Positions 1 to 8,439 are shown, counted from the stretch's first letter. The stretch: DNA of 64,000 bases from an uncultured Acetobacterium sp. (GCF_963664135.1 NZ_OY760905.1:1824736-1888735), one strand, 5' to 3'. Program-made: numbers and translations. Notes: generated by a model from the sequence alone, not told the origin.

Positions 1-589
1 GGGCACCCTGTAAAAAAGGCCGGGTCTCGTCGGCATAAACGGAAATATTTTTGCCAGCTTCATGGGCTGCCCGGATTACGCCCAGGGCCGTCCCATAATC
101 GGCGGTCGCCAAGGCACCGGCGTTGCAGTGGGTCAAAATGGTATCATTCGGATGGATCAACTCGGCACCATGTTTTCCCATATCCCGGCACATTTGAATG
201 TCTTCAGCGCAGATGGCCTGGGCTTCATGCTTTAATATCTCAACCAGTTCTACCGGCTCTTTATCCGCATTGGCCGCCATCACATCTTCCATCCGTTTAA
301 TCGCCCAGAATAAATTCACGGCGGTGGGACGGGTAGAAGCCAATAATTCGCAAACTTTTTTCATTTTACCATAAAAAACGTCTTTTGGCTCATTTTCATA
401 TTCCAATGCACCAAAATAAACACCGTAGCCAGCGGTTACCCCGATGGCCGGTGCTCCTCGAACGATCATATCCACAATGGCTTTGGCAATTTCCCGATAA
501 TCGGTATACGAATGGATGATAAACTCGGTGGGAAGCTTGGTCTGATCAATCAGCTTCAGCTCCCCATCTTCAAAATAAACTGGTTTCAA
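1..589 (-). CDS. mtnA: S-methyl-5-thioribose-1-phosphate isomerase, N-terminal part
   Basis: Converts methylthioribose-1-phosphate to methylthioribulose-1-phosphate in the methionine salvage pathway. About 196 N-terminal residues are visible; the C-terminal part lies beyond the window edge. The family motif RGAPAIG is present near residue 50, and LTHCNAGALAT carries the expected catalytic cysteine; DETRP follows near the edge. The start is a TTG with GAGG upstream, two bases after the stop of mtnP, so the two genes form a coupled operon. Adjacent MTA phosphorylase supplies the substrate after phosphorolysis. The TTG start is the first codon giving the canonical KPVYFEDG-type N-terminus. Confidence 0.9.
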   Translation of the reverse strand, partial: MKPVYFEDGELKLIDQTKLPTEFIIHSYTDYREIAKAIVDMIVRGAPAIGVTAGYGVYFGALEYENEPKDVFYGKMKKVCELLASTRPTAVNLFWAIKRMEDVMAANADKEPVELVEILKHEAQAICAEDIQMCRDMGKHGAELIHPNDTILTHCNAGALATADYGTALGVIRAAHEAGKNISVYADETRPFLQGA

Positions 590-591
590 GC

Positions 592-1347
592 CTACACCTC
601 TAATTTTTCGATGAGCTTGAAGATCAGTGCTTTTACTTTTTCTTCATTTTCTTTTAAAACCCGGATGACATCCTCGTTAGTTACCGGTTTAATATCCGGA
701 TGGTCTTCCAACCCGGCATCGTAATCGGTGGTCAGGGCAATGTTTACGACCGGTATTTCCTGTTCCATACAGAGATAGCCTTCAGGATACTGGGTCATAT
801 TGACCACATCAGCGCCCATCATGGCAAACATCCGGCTTTCGGCCACGGTTGAGAAACGGGGGCCGTTGATAACAATTACGGTGCCGCCAAAATGAGCGGT
901 AATGCCACATTCCTTAGCCGCTTCCATGGCCAGGACGCGCAGGTTCTGATCATAGGGGTGAGCCGAGCTGAGATGATTGACCTTGGGTTTTTCAAAAAAC
1001 GTATCTTTACGACCGGAGGTCATGTTGATAAACTGATCGGTTACCACAAAATCGCCGGGTTTGATTTCAAATTTTAGACTACCAACGCAACAAGGCGAAA
1101 TGATCGCTTTTACGCCCAGGCTTTTTAAGGCATAGATATTCGCCCGATAATTAATCTCTGAAGGATTCAAAGTATGTTCTTTACCATGTCGTGGTAAAAA
1201 AGCCACGGTTTTTTCGCCCACTTTTACCAGACTGATATCATCTGATGGCTTACCATAGGGGGTATCCACTTCAATCTTTTTCACATCTGCACTTAATTCA
1301 TAGAGACCTGAACCACCAATAACGCCAATATCTGCTGAATAATACAT
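592..1347 (-). CDS. mtnP: S-methyl-5'-thioadenosine phosphorylase (MtnP/PNP family)
   Basis: Cytosolic phosphorylase cleaving methylthioadenosine to adenine and methylthioribose-1-phosphate, first step of the salvage pathway shared with mtnA directly downstream. The 251-residue length is typical. Visible motifs are the N-terminal IGGSGLY, the phosphate-site PRHGKEHTLNPSEINYR, the substrate-site GPRFSTVAESRMF, NMTQYPE, and TTDYD, whose aspartates are the adenine-recognition type seen in MTA phosphorylases. A good ribosome site (GGAGAG) precedes the ATG. Specificity for MTA rather than methylthioinosine is inferred from TTDYD and from the mtnA neighbour. Confidence 0.92.
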   Translation of the reverse strand: MYYSADIGVIGGSGLYELSADVKKIEVDTPYGKPSDDISLVKVGEKTVAFLPRHGKEHTLNPSEINYRANIYALKSLGVKAIISPCCVGSLKFEIKPGDFVVTDQFINMTSGRKDTFFEKPKVNHLSSAHPYDQNLRVLAMEAAKECGITAHFGGTVIVINGPRFSTVAESRMFAMMGADVVNMTQYPEGYLCMEQEIPVVNIALTTDYDAGLEDHPDIKPVTNEDVIRVLKENEEKVKALIFKLIEKLEV

Positions 1348-1494
1348 GATTTCTCTCCTTCAAATTGTTTTATTTAGGTAATTTCAAACTACTACCGTGA
1401 GCTTTGCGCTCAGTTTCGTACGAACTAATTGTTCAATATTACGCACTTTATTCTCCGTTTATCTAAGCTGGTGACGACTGCTTTAGCGCAAATT

Positions 1495-1536
1495 AGATTG
1501 TGCCCGGGACGGTAAAACCCATCCCAAACACAATCT
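1495..1536 (-). other. Bipartite hairpin between DUF2284 gene and mtnP
   Basis: On the minus strand an 8-bp stem (AGATTGTG/CACAATCT) encloses a three-by-three internal loop and a second 7-bp stem (GGGATGG/CCGTCCC, one wobble). It begins under 20 bases after the stop of the DUF2284 gene and lacks a strong U tract. It may be a terminator-like 3' end or part of a structured mtnP leader. Confidence 0.4.
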
Positions 1537-1553
1537 AGATTATCACCATTATT

Positions 1554-2966
1554 TTATTCGGGTATTTTTAGGGTAGACAACGTGGACTTTTTAACAATCG
1601 GTTCATCGTCATCAAGGGGTGCTTTAAAGCCCAACCACTGATATTTAGAGTCGTCCTCTTCTTCAACTGGCTCTTCTGCCAGCTCTTCAACTACTTCCTC
1701 AACTACATCTTCAACTACTGCCAAACTTTCGGCGGGTTTTGAATGAGCTACTTCATCAGCTGCCAGTTCCGCTTCCGTTTGATCATAATAGGGGGTGCAA
1801 TCCTCTTCTGAGACGACTTCCGGAGCGGCTTCAACTGCCGGTATTTCTTCCCCATCCAAAACCAGTTCGGTCATTTTGGGGATCGGGCGTTTGACAATTT
1901 CATCATCGTCAAGAGAAGCCTTAAAGCCCAGCCAATGATAGTTGCTATTGTCCTCTTCTTCAACGATTTCTACCGGTTCATCTTCCGGCTCAGGTGCTTC
2001 TTTTAAAGTAACTACTTCCACCGGAACTTCTTCCTGTTTCACTTCCGGGGCGGCATCTTCGTCATAGATTTTTTCAGCTTCGACTTCTTCCGCTGTTTTT
2101 TCTGGAATCACTTCTTCTTCGCCTTGAATCGTGACGGTATAGCCCTTTTTCATGGCGTCATCTTCAGGATTTTTTTCCGCCTTGTAGCCGACCCAGCTTT
2201 TTTGAGGCCGATAAGGGGGAATCTCATCATCGATAATTTTCGCTTTGGCCTGAACCGCAGCACTTCCGCCGTGAATGGTTTCCTCCGGTTTAATAGTTTC
2301 CGAGGTATGAAATTCTGTCTCCGGATTTCGTTGATCCTTCTTTTCCCAGCTTTTCTTTTTATCCGGGAAATATTTTTTCAGGATATCTTTAGGAATTTCT
2401 TCATTACAGAGAATCGCCGACACCGAGGTCAGCACCTCCGGTAAGCGATAGGTGTCGCCCCACTGAATCGTCATGCCGACTTCGTATTTCAACAGATCCG
2501 CCACATTAAAGCCTAATGACTCCAACGAAAAACGCATCAGACTTGGGTTGCGGCAGGGTTCATTGGTTTTTCGGGCACAAGCCATTCCCTGGGTTTCACA
2601 GATCGGACAATTGCCGGGAATCAGTCCGATGACACCATCCACCTCATCTTCTATTTCCAGCAGGATTTTCCAGGTCATCACTTTAATCGCCTGGAGTTTT
2701 TCGGTACAATAGTTTTTAACCGCCTCCGGGTCTCGAACATTTCTGAGATCTTCCCGGGGCACCTCCATCTGTCTGCCAATAATGTGCATATATTTAAATT
2801 GTTTTAAAAAGATTGCTTCATCAAATGCGTAAGGGGGGCAGGACCAGTACTTGGAAAAATTTGGACATGCCTTGCAATAGCCCAGCGTTTTTTCGCGATT
2901 GAAATACTCTTCCATTAAGTACTCCACTCTTTTTGCTCCCAGACTAAGTTTGTTTTTCAATTCCAT
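1554..2966 (-). CDS. DUF2284 metal-binding protein with repeat-bearing acidic C-terminal tail
   Basis: Cytosolic protein of about 470 residues. The first ~200 residues are a DUF2284 domain with GYCKACPNFSKYWSCPPY and a later cluster CPICETQGMACARKTNEPC; these cysteines probably bind a metal or Fe-S cluster. The rest is unusual: an acidic, low-complexity tail rich in Glu, Val and Pro that carries three copies of a W-[LV]-G-[FY]-K-A motif, each followed by an acidic stretch such as LDDDE. The start was placed at MELKNKL because AGAAGGG lies just upstream; a TTG 12 codons earlier is the alternative. Function is unknown. Family members are common in anaerobes, and a second DUF2284 gene lies near 21.5 kb without the tail. 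Confidence 0.75.
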   Translation of the reverse strand: MELKNKLSLGAKRVEYLMEEYFNREKTLGYCKACPNFSKYWSCPPYAFDEAIFLKQFKYMHIIGRQMEVPREDLRNVRDPEAVKNYCTEKLQAIKVMTWKILLEIEDEVDGVIGLIPGNCPICETQGMACARKTNEPCRNPSLMRFSLESLGFNVADLLKYEVGMTIQWGDTYRLPEVLTSVSAILCNEEIPKDILKKYFPDKKKSWEKKDQRNPETEFHTSETIKPEETIHGGSAAVQAKAKIIDDEIPPYRPQKSWVGYKAEKNPEDDAMKKGYTVTIQGEEEVIPEKTAEEVEAEKIYDEDAAPEVKQEEVPVEVVTLKEAPEPEDEPVEIVEEEDNSNYHWLGFKASLDDDEIVKRPIPKMTELVLDGEEIPAVEAAPEVVSEEDCTPYYDQTEAELAADEVAHSKPAESLAVVEDVVEEVVEELAEEPVEEEDDSKYQWLGFKAPLDDDEPIVKKSTLSTLKIPE

Positions 2967-3245
2967 TCGTTTACATCCCTTCTCAATCAATCCGCAGATC
3001 AACCGACCAATTATGTATCATTCTTATTTAATTAATTTTTAAGATAAGTTCCCGAACCAAAGATAAAATTCACCTATTTTAGGTTCTTGCCCTATTCTAC
3101 ATCGATTTTCCCAATTCTTCAATTAAACTTTTTGTCCAATTCGGGTATTTTTCTCCATTTTTCACAATTAACAAAATATTACCTGTTTTTTTTGAAATTT
3201 TATGTTTATAATAAAAGGAGTAATTTTTTGAAGGGAGATTAATGA

Positions 3246-3938
3246 ATGGAATATTCTCACGAAATTAAAAGAATGTGTACCGTTGGCAATAATGCAAACC
3301 ACGGTTCTGCCCCAATCCCAGAGGAGGGTAAATGGGTTCAATCGAAAGAAGTCACCGACATCTCAGGTTTAACTCATGGTGTTGGCTGGTGTGCCCCTCA
3401 ACAAGGTGCCTGTAAACTAACCCTTAATGTCAAGGATGGCATCATCGAGGAATGTCTGATTGAAACCATCGGTTGTTCGGGAATGACTCATTCAGCTTCG
3501 ATGGCCGCTGAAATCATGCCAGGAAAAACGATCTTAGAAGCACTTAACACGGATTTAGTTTGTGATGCAATTAACACCGCGATGCGGGAATTGTTTTTAC
3601 AAATCGTATATGGCCGTACCCAAACGGCATTCTCCGAAGGCGGACTCCCAATTGGAGCTGGTCTTGAAGATTTGGGAAAAGGTTTAAGAAGCCAGGTTGG
3701 GACTACCTACGGAACCCTTGCCAAAGGACCTCGCTACCTTGAAATTGCCGAAGGTTACATCCAGAAATTGGCATTAAACAAAAACGACGAGATTGTTGGC
3801 TACTCCTTCGTACATCTTGGAAAAATGATGGAAAGTATCAATAATGGCGTTGAACCGGCAGCTGCTTTGGAAAAAGCCTCTGGTAAATACGGACAATTCG
3901 ACGATGCTGTCAAATACATCGATCCAAGAAAAGAATAG
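3246..3938 (+). CDS. NifU-like iron-sulfur scaffold family protein
   Basis: A 230-residue cytosolic protein related to NifU/IscU-type scaffolds. Cysteines occur in GWCAPQQGACKL and in IETIGCSGMTHSASMAAEI, the latter resembling the conserved IscU-type segment around a cluster-binding cysteine. The N-terminal and C-terminal parts are longer than in IscU. GGGAG lies eight bases before the ATG. It forms an operon with the GGGtGRT gene, whose ATG is 11 bases past its stop. The pair recurs in Clostridia, and an Fe-S or metal role is inferred from the cysteines, not shown. Confidence 0.75.
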   Translation: MEYSHEIKRMCTVGNNANHGSAPIPEEGKWVQSKEVTDISGLTHGVGWCAPQQGACKLTLNVKDGIIEECLIETIGCSGMTHSASMAAEIMPGKTILEALNTDLVCDAINTAMRELFLQIVYGRTQTAFSEGGLPIGAGLEDLGKGLRSQVGTTYGTLAKGPRYLEIAEGYIQKLALNKNDEIVGYSFVHLGKMMESINNGVEPAAALEKASGKYGQFDDAVKYIDPRKE

Positions 3939-3949
3939 GAGGAAATCAC

Positions 3950-4948
3950 ATGGCATTATTTGAAAGTTATGAAAGAAGAATTGCTAAAATTGAAGAAGTT
4001 TTAGCTGCCAATGGCATTGCCTCTTTAGAAGAAGCAAAAGCGATTTGTGATGAAAAAGGCATTGATGTGGCTGAAATTGTTAAAAGCATTCAACCCATCT
4101 GTTTTGATAACGCCTGCTGGGCTTACACCTTAGGTGCGGCGCTGGCGATTAAACGGGGCATTACTAATGCTGCCGATGCATCCGAAGTAATCGGTGAAGG
4201 CTTACAGGCTTTCTGTATTCCCGGTTCGGTTGCGGAACAACGTAAGGTTGGTTTAGGTCACGGTAATTTAGGCGCCATGCTCCTGCGAGAAGACACCGAA
4301 TGTTTTGCCTTTGTCGCCGGACATGAATCCTTTGCTGCTGCTGAAGGTGCCATCGGCATCGCCCGCTCGGCCAATAAGGTTCGCGTCAAACCATTACGCG
4401 TCATCTTAAACGGTTTGGGAAAAGACGCTGCGCTGATTATTTCCCGTGTCAACGGCTTTACCTATGTCAAAACCGATTATGATTTTGCTAAAGGCGAACT
4501 CAACATCGTTTCACGAACACCTTATTCCGATGGCGAACGTGCGGCTGTTAACTGCTATGGCTGTAACGATGTGCAAGAAGGCGTAGCCATCATGCATCAC
4601 GAAGGTGTTCATGTTTCCATCACTGGAAACTCTACCAATCCGACCCGTTTCCAACACCCTGTTGCCGGCACCTATAAAAAGGAAGCCCTGGAACAAGGCA
4701 AAAAATATTTCTCCGTTGCCTCAGGCGGCGGTACCGGCCGGACCCTCCATCCTGATAACATGGGCTCTGGTCCTGCTTCTTACGGAATGACCGACACCAT
4801 GGGCCGGATGCACTCCGATGCTCAATTCGCCGGTTCTTCATCTGTTCCTGCTCATGTCGAAATGATGGGTCTGATCGGAATGGGTAATAACCCAATGGTT
4901 GGCGCAACCGTTTCTGTTGCGGTGGCGATTGAGGAAGCAAGTAAGTAG
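3950..4948 (+). CDS. GGGtGRT family protein
   Basis: A 332-residue protein named after the motif seen near residue 260, SGGGTGRTLHPDNMGSGP. Other conserved-looking segments are ICFDNACWAYTLGAAL, VNCYGCNDVQEG, and a glycine/methionine-rich C-terminus (GLIGMGNNPMVGATV). No membrane segment or signal peptide is present. AGGAGG precedes the ATG, and it is the second gene after the NifU-like protein, followed by a strong terminator. The family has no established biochemical role that I can name; constant pairing with a scaffold-like protein suggests a cofactor or metal-centre function. Confidence 0.8.
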   Translation: MALFESYERRIAKIEEVLAANGIASLEEAKAICDEKGIDVAEIVKSIQPICFDNACWAYTLGAALAIKRGITNAADASEVIGEGLQAFCIPGSVAEQRKVGLGHGNLGAMLLREDTECFAFVAGHESFAAAEGAIGIARSANKVRVKPLRVILNGLGKDAALIISRVNGFTYVKTDYDFAKGELNIVSRTPYSDGERAAVNCYGCNDVQEGVAIMHHEGVHVSITGNSTNPTRFQHPVAGTYKKEALEQGKKYFSVASGGGTGRTLHPDNMGSGPASYGMTDTMGRMHSDAQFAGSSSVPAHVEMMGLIGMGNNPMVGATVSVAVAIEEASK

Positions 4949-5035
4949 GTTGTAGTCTCATTTATTACTGGATCAAGCGATTTCAGAGAAGTTTGATTGG
5001 GATCGATTTTAGACGCATGACACAAATCATTATTA

Positions 5036-5067
5036 AAACCCAGGCTTAAAACCTGGGTTTATTTTTT
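5036..5067 (+). terminator. Rho-independent terminator after the GGGtGRT gene
   Basis: A perfect 9-bp stem (AAACCCAGG/CCTGGGTTT) with a 7-base loop is followed by ATTTTTT. It ends the NifU-like/GGGtGRT operon. Confidence 0.9.
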
Positions 5068-5214
5068 GATTACAAAAGCAATTATAGATTTCCACAAAAT
5101 AATTTTTCTGTTGTATAGAGTTATTTTTTAATATCGTTTGCGGTAAACATGTTGCACTAATTTTTTTGTATTTTTGAGTTTTATTCTTTGCGATTAAGCT
5201 CAAATCAACTACTT

Positions 5215-5898
5215 CTATTCATCTAAATATCGTTTCAATTCAAGTGCTAATAAATGTACAGTAGTCCCTGGATCACATTCAGAAGGTTTCACGTTTTTGC
5301 AAAAATAATCTTCCATTTTTCTTTTTGCGTTTTTAATTGCTGAATTTACTCCATCATTTGAGTCTACCAAATTATAAATAACATCATAGTTTTTATTATA
5401 TTTACCCTCACCCAAACGATAATTATCAAATATTTCAGACAATTTATCACACCAATCATCTCTATGCAATGCGGAGTCGCTATAATTAAAATGTAAATAA
5501 AGCCAATATTCAAATGATTGATTACTCCAAGCAACCTTATATCCTTTATTTTCTGCCATCTTAATTGCTTCATCAAAATCATCAAAGTCGTCTTTATCAA
5601 ATACTACCCATATATTTTGATAAATAATCTTTGCTTTACTGACTAATTCGTCGGTTTTTTCAATAAGTTTACATGTCGAGCAACCTTCCCCATTAATATC
5701 AATAGTTGGAAGTTCATATACATCTACATTACCACCCATTTTTCTTTCAATAATTTTAGTCATCCCTTTGAAATATAATGGTTCTGTTCTTTCACCCTCA
5801 GTTACTATTAGATATGAATTTGCACGTGGTTGCTTATATCCAAATTTTCTTTTCTTACGTTCCTCTCTACGCTTTTTAAAAAGATCGTCACTCCCCAT
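5215..5898 (-). CDS. RloB-like (Toprim-fold) protein
   Basis: A 227-residue RloB/AbiLii-family protein. The basic N-terminus (FKKRREERKKRK) is followed by IVTEGERTEPLYF, the acidic strand motif WVVFDKDDFDDFDEA, and SNQSFEYWLYLHF, the order expected for the Toprim-like nuclease fold of RloB. It starts one base after the stop of the upstream ATPase, so the two are translationally coupled. By analogy with RloAB and AbiL abortive-infection pairs, it is probably the effector and the ATPase the sensor or regulator. Defence activity is inferred from family and arrangement only. Confidence 0.82.
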   Translation of the reverse strand: MGSDDLFKKRREERKKRKFGYKQPRANSYLIVTEGERTEPLYFKGMTKIIERKMGGNVDVYELPTIDINGEGCSTCKLIEKTDELVSKAKIIYQNIWVVFDKDDFDDFDEAIKMAENKGYKVAWSNQSFEYWLYLHFNYSDSALHRDDWCDKLSEIFDNYRLGEGKYNKNYDVIYNLVDSNDGVNSAIKNAKRKMEDYFCKNVKPSECDPGTTVHLLALELKRYLDE

Positions 5899-5899
5899 T

Positions 5900-7096
5900 C
5901 TATTCGCCTTCTTTCAAATTAAAATCTTTTAAAAGAGGAACACCTCCGTATACTCCTGATAAATAATCCTTTTCAAATGATGCATCCGACCGCACTTTAA
6001 AATCAGATAAAGCATTTAATTCAGAATGACCAGTATCATCTTTTTGAACAAACCAAATTTGATCTCTTCTGAAAAATTTCTTATCAAGTAATGTGGTATC
6101 ATGTGTAGTGTAAATTAATTGAGCATTGGATGACTTTTCATAAAATAAATCAATAATAAATTTAAGCAGTAATGGATGTAATTTTACATTCAATTCATCA
6201 ATAAACATAGATTTATCATGCTGAACTGCCAATTTCGCATATAAAAAGATGATAATACTTTTTATTGTACCTTCCGATTCATTTAAAAGCGCTAAATCAT
6301 AATCATTTCCTTTCATATCTTTGTGAACTGTAAAAAACTGCTCTTCTTTTTCTTCTTTTCTATGCCAAATATCTTTTATTCCAGAATCAATGGCTTCTAG
6401 GAACTCTAATAAGCTTTCTTTGTTATTATCAATAACTTGAGGTAGAAATTTTTCTACTACTTCCCAATCCTCATAAAAATCTGTGTCTAGTACTAGTGTA
6501 TCCATTATGCCCCTATAAACACTATAAAAAATATCAGTCTTGAGTTTCAATTTATTAAAAAAAGATAATACCAATGTTTCAGGAGGAATTTGTTCCTTAT
6601 AAGTTTCACATTCTTTTCTAACTGAAGCTCCAAAAAAAATTTTTCCACAATCATCCCTTTCAAAAACGATTGTCTTTCTGTTAGTTTTTAAATTTTTTCT
6701 ATATAACCATTCAGCAACAATTTTTTGATCATTGTATTCGAATCCATATCGATATTCATATCCATCCAAAATTTCTACTATTTCAAACTCTGCATTTTCT
6801 TCATCCTCATCAAACAAAAACGGACTGTAGCAGATTTTGATGATCTTTAAATCATCATTCGAAACATTATTAAATGTTTCTATGATCATTTTTTGAAAAC
6901 AATGAAACGCTAAGAATAAATTTGATTTTCCACTTGCATTTGCACCGTAAATTGCAGCAACCTTTAAATATTTTTCTTTGATATTCAAATCTATCAAATT
7001 ATATTCATGTTCTTTATAAGCACTAATTGCAGTCAAATCTAAAACGGATTCATTTTTGAACGATAAAAAATTTTTAACCGAAAATTGTACTAGCAT
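5900..7096 (-). CDS. AAA/ABC-type ATPase of an RloA/AbiLi-like pair
   Basis: A 398-residue SMC/ABC-like ATPase without transmembrane segments. It starts with the strand VQFSVKNFLSFKNES typical of RecF/OLD-like ATPases, followed by Walker A GANASGKS near residue 50. Near residue 325 the Walker B region FIDELNVKLHP and the later YTTHDTTLLD switch are present. The signature region lies at NESEGT. GGAGG precedes the ATG. A consensus promoter is visible upstream, so the two-gene unit probably has its own constitutive transcription. The next gene is RloB-like, making a compact defence candidate at the left edge of a mobile-element graveyard. Confidence 0.85.
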   Translation of the reverse strand: MLVQFSVKNFLSFKNESVLDLTAISAYKEHEYNLIDLNIKEKYLKVAAIYGANASGKSNLFLAFHCFQKMIIETFNNVSNDDLKIIKICYSPFLFDEDEENAEFEIVEILDGYEYRYGFEYNDQKIVAEWLYRKNLKTNRKTIVFERDDCGKIFFGASVRKECETYKEQIPPETLVLSFFNKLKLKTDIFYSVYRGIMDTLVLDTDFYEDWEVVEKFLPQVIDNNKESLLEFLEAIDSGIKDIWHRKEEKEEQFFTVHKDMKGNDYDLALLNESEGTIKSIIIFLYAKLAVQHDKSMFIDELNVKLHPLLLKFIIDLFYEKSSNAQLIYTTHDTTLLDKKFFRRDQIWFVQKDDTGHSELNALSDFKVRSDASFEKDYLSGVYGGVPLLKDFNLKEGE

Positions 7097-7138
7097 GATT
7101 ACGCCTCCTAATTCTATGTTGTACGTTGTATGCTATAT

Positions 7139-7167
7139 TTTATACATCATTCCGAATTATATGTCAA
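7139..7167 (-). promoter_or_regulatory. Sigma-70 type promoter for the ATPase/RloB operon
   Basis: On the minus strand TTGACA and TATAAA are separated by exactly 17 bases, about 45 bases before the ATPase start codon. Confidence 0.75.
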
Positions 7168-7259
7168 CTTTTTTGTGATATTTCCGTAATTTTATTGATT
7201 TAACATCTAAAACATTAGTGATTTATTACAATGTTCACTAAATCAATAAGCATAAAGAA

Positions 7260-7283
7260 GACATCGGGGACGTTTGATTTGTC
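7260..7283 (+). repeat. GGGGACG hairpin repeat (GACA/TGTC arms)
   Basis: GACAT, then CGGGGACGTTTG, closing with TTGTC. It is followed by a 70-base block (CATTCCCCTAAACCCC...) that recurs after the copy near 9.15 kb and near 11.21 kb. Confidence 0.75.
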
Positions 7284-7382
7284 ACATTCCCCTAAACCCC
7301 TCTAAAATATGATTCCCAACGAACATTGAATTCTTCGAAACGCAATTCTAGACGTTGTATCGTTTGTCCGATCCGTCCTGCA

Positions 7383-7757
7383 CTATCTCCTTTTCGCAAC
7401 AGCAAACTGCTGGCGGGCGGCGGCAAAATTAATCATCCGTTTTTCACTGCGCTTATTGCCGCCGTCAAAGGCCAGCGAGATACACTTTTCCAAGATCCGG
7501 TCATAGATCCGTTTATGCGCCATTTGCACTGGATGCTCCATCTGCTCCAGGGTCAGGTTGGTCGTGATGATCAGCGGTTTATTGCTCTTGTAGCGCTCAT
7601 CAATGATGGTGAGGAGATTATCCAGAGCAAAGTCTTTTTGTTGCCCAACCCCCAGATCATCAATAATCAGCAGACGATTATAATTAATCGCATCGATGTA
7701 CTTGTTCTTTTCACGCTCAGGAAATAATTCGTTATAGATCCTGGTGAAACTGGTCAT
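7383..7757 (-). pseudogene. DnaC/IstB-like ATP-binding protein, 3' fragment (copy 1)
   Basis: Only the C-terminal ~124 residues of a DnaC-like helicase-loader ATPase remain. LLIIDDLGVG is the Walker B strand; PLIITTNLTLEQM, YDRILEKC and a basic tail follow, as in the DnaC-like proteins of clostridial phages and integrative elements. The Walker A half is missing. Its upstream end runs directly into a GGGGACGG repeat. Two shorter copies of the same 3' end occur near 11.45 and 14.84 kb. The Met giving the longest frame is internal to the ancestral protein, so no functional start is claimed. Confidence 0.75.
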
Positions 7758-7767
7758 CAGGACCGGA

Positions 7768-7793
7768 GCTCAAGGGGACGGTTCGTTTTGTGC
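7768..7793 (+). repeat. GGGGACGG hairpin repeat (GCACAA-type arms)
   Basis: AGCTCAAGGGGACGGTTCG followed by TTTTGTGCT. It sits exactly at the truncated end of DnaC-like fragment copy 1. Confidence 0.75.
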
Positions 7794-7810
7794 TGCTTCT
7801 TCCGTTGTAC

Positions 7811-7859
7811 ATTCTATGCAGTACACCAAAGCTACTACCGATTAACCGTTTCAGTTCTC
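7811..7859. repeat. 49-bp non-coding repeat, copy 1
   Basis: A block containing ACACCAAAGCTACTACCGAT and TTAACCGTTTCAGTT is repeated almost identically near 9.08 kb. Both copies start about 18 bases after a GGGGACGG repeat. The remaining ~300 bases to the RAYT remnant hold nothing I can identify. Confidence 0.8.
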
Positions 7860-8171
7860 TCTGATTGCCAAACCTCCAGTGCTACAGATTTTTTATTATT
7901 CCTTTCTCAAATTGATTTCCTCTCCGGGATATCACATTGTATTTTTTGTTAACCTGTCGTCCCGTTGAGTGCCAGAAGTCAGAAAACGAAAGGATCGATA
8001 GGATTGGAGGGTATTTTTTTGCTTTATAGTGATTTTAAAAACCTAATCAGGATTTTTCGCCATAAGTCAAGCTTTGCTCCTTTCGAATAGCTTATTACAA
8101 CCGTTTGATCCCTTCACAATGCTTTCGAAAGTCACTTAACCCTTTCAATTTTTCTGATAAATGGCACATTA

Positions 8172-8258
8172 ACTCAAACGTTTTGGGCTTATCAACCCTT
8201 TTTTCTTTGCATTCAATCGATTGATTTTTCTTGTGATTACATGATATATTCCATAAGA
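8172..8258 (-). pseudogene. Remnant of REP-associated tyrosine transposase (RAYT), N-terminus
   Basis: Reading out of a GGGGACGG repeat in one frame gives YGIYHVITRKINRLN, which resembles the N-terminal GIYHVMLRGINRQ segment of Y1/HUH REP-associated transposases. The frame stops after about 28 codons and no HxH catalytic motif is present. Short length limits certainty, but placement directly beside the repeat is what this family would predict. Confidence 0.5.
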
Positions 8259-8273
8259 ACCGTCCCCTTGTGC
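8252..8273 (-). repeat. GGGGACGG hairpin repeat, inverted
   Basis: On the minus strand GCACAAGGGGACGGTTCTTA. It lies between a broken antitoxin start and a RAYT remnant. Confidence 0.75.
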
Positions 8274-8274
8274 T

Positions 8275-8299
8275 GAGAGATTGGTTTGATATTTGGCAT
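8275..8299 (-). pseudogene. Phd/YefM-type antitoxin, first eight codons only
   Basis: An excellent ribosome site (AAAGGAG) precedes ATG and codons for MPNIKPIS, identical to the start of the intact antitoxin near 17.2 kb. The frame is then cut by the GGGGACGG repeat. Confidence 0.7.
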
Positions 8300-8439
8300 T
8301 GTTAACAACTCCTTTATTATGGGAATGGCAGTCGCAGTGAAAATAGGATATGGAGTTATAGGACGTATGCAGCGAGCAGGTCAAAACTGCCCGCTGTGTA
8401 CGTCCTCTTTACGTAACAAAGGTGAGGTTCGCAGTACGC

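Noticed and set aside
2124-2444. A 106-codon plus-strand frame inside the DUF2284 gene
   Set aside because: It lies opposite a coding region with clear domain structure and has no homology signal.
4632-4961. A 109-codon antisense frame in the GGGtGRT gene
   Set aside because: Shadow of the coding strand; composition reflects the complementary glycine-rich codons.
7383-7757. IS21 IstB identity for the DnaC-like fragment
   Set aside because: The sequence after IIDDLGVG is closer to DnaC-like loaders of phage and integrative elements, and no IstA is present.
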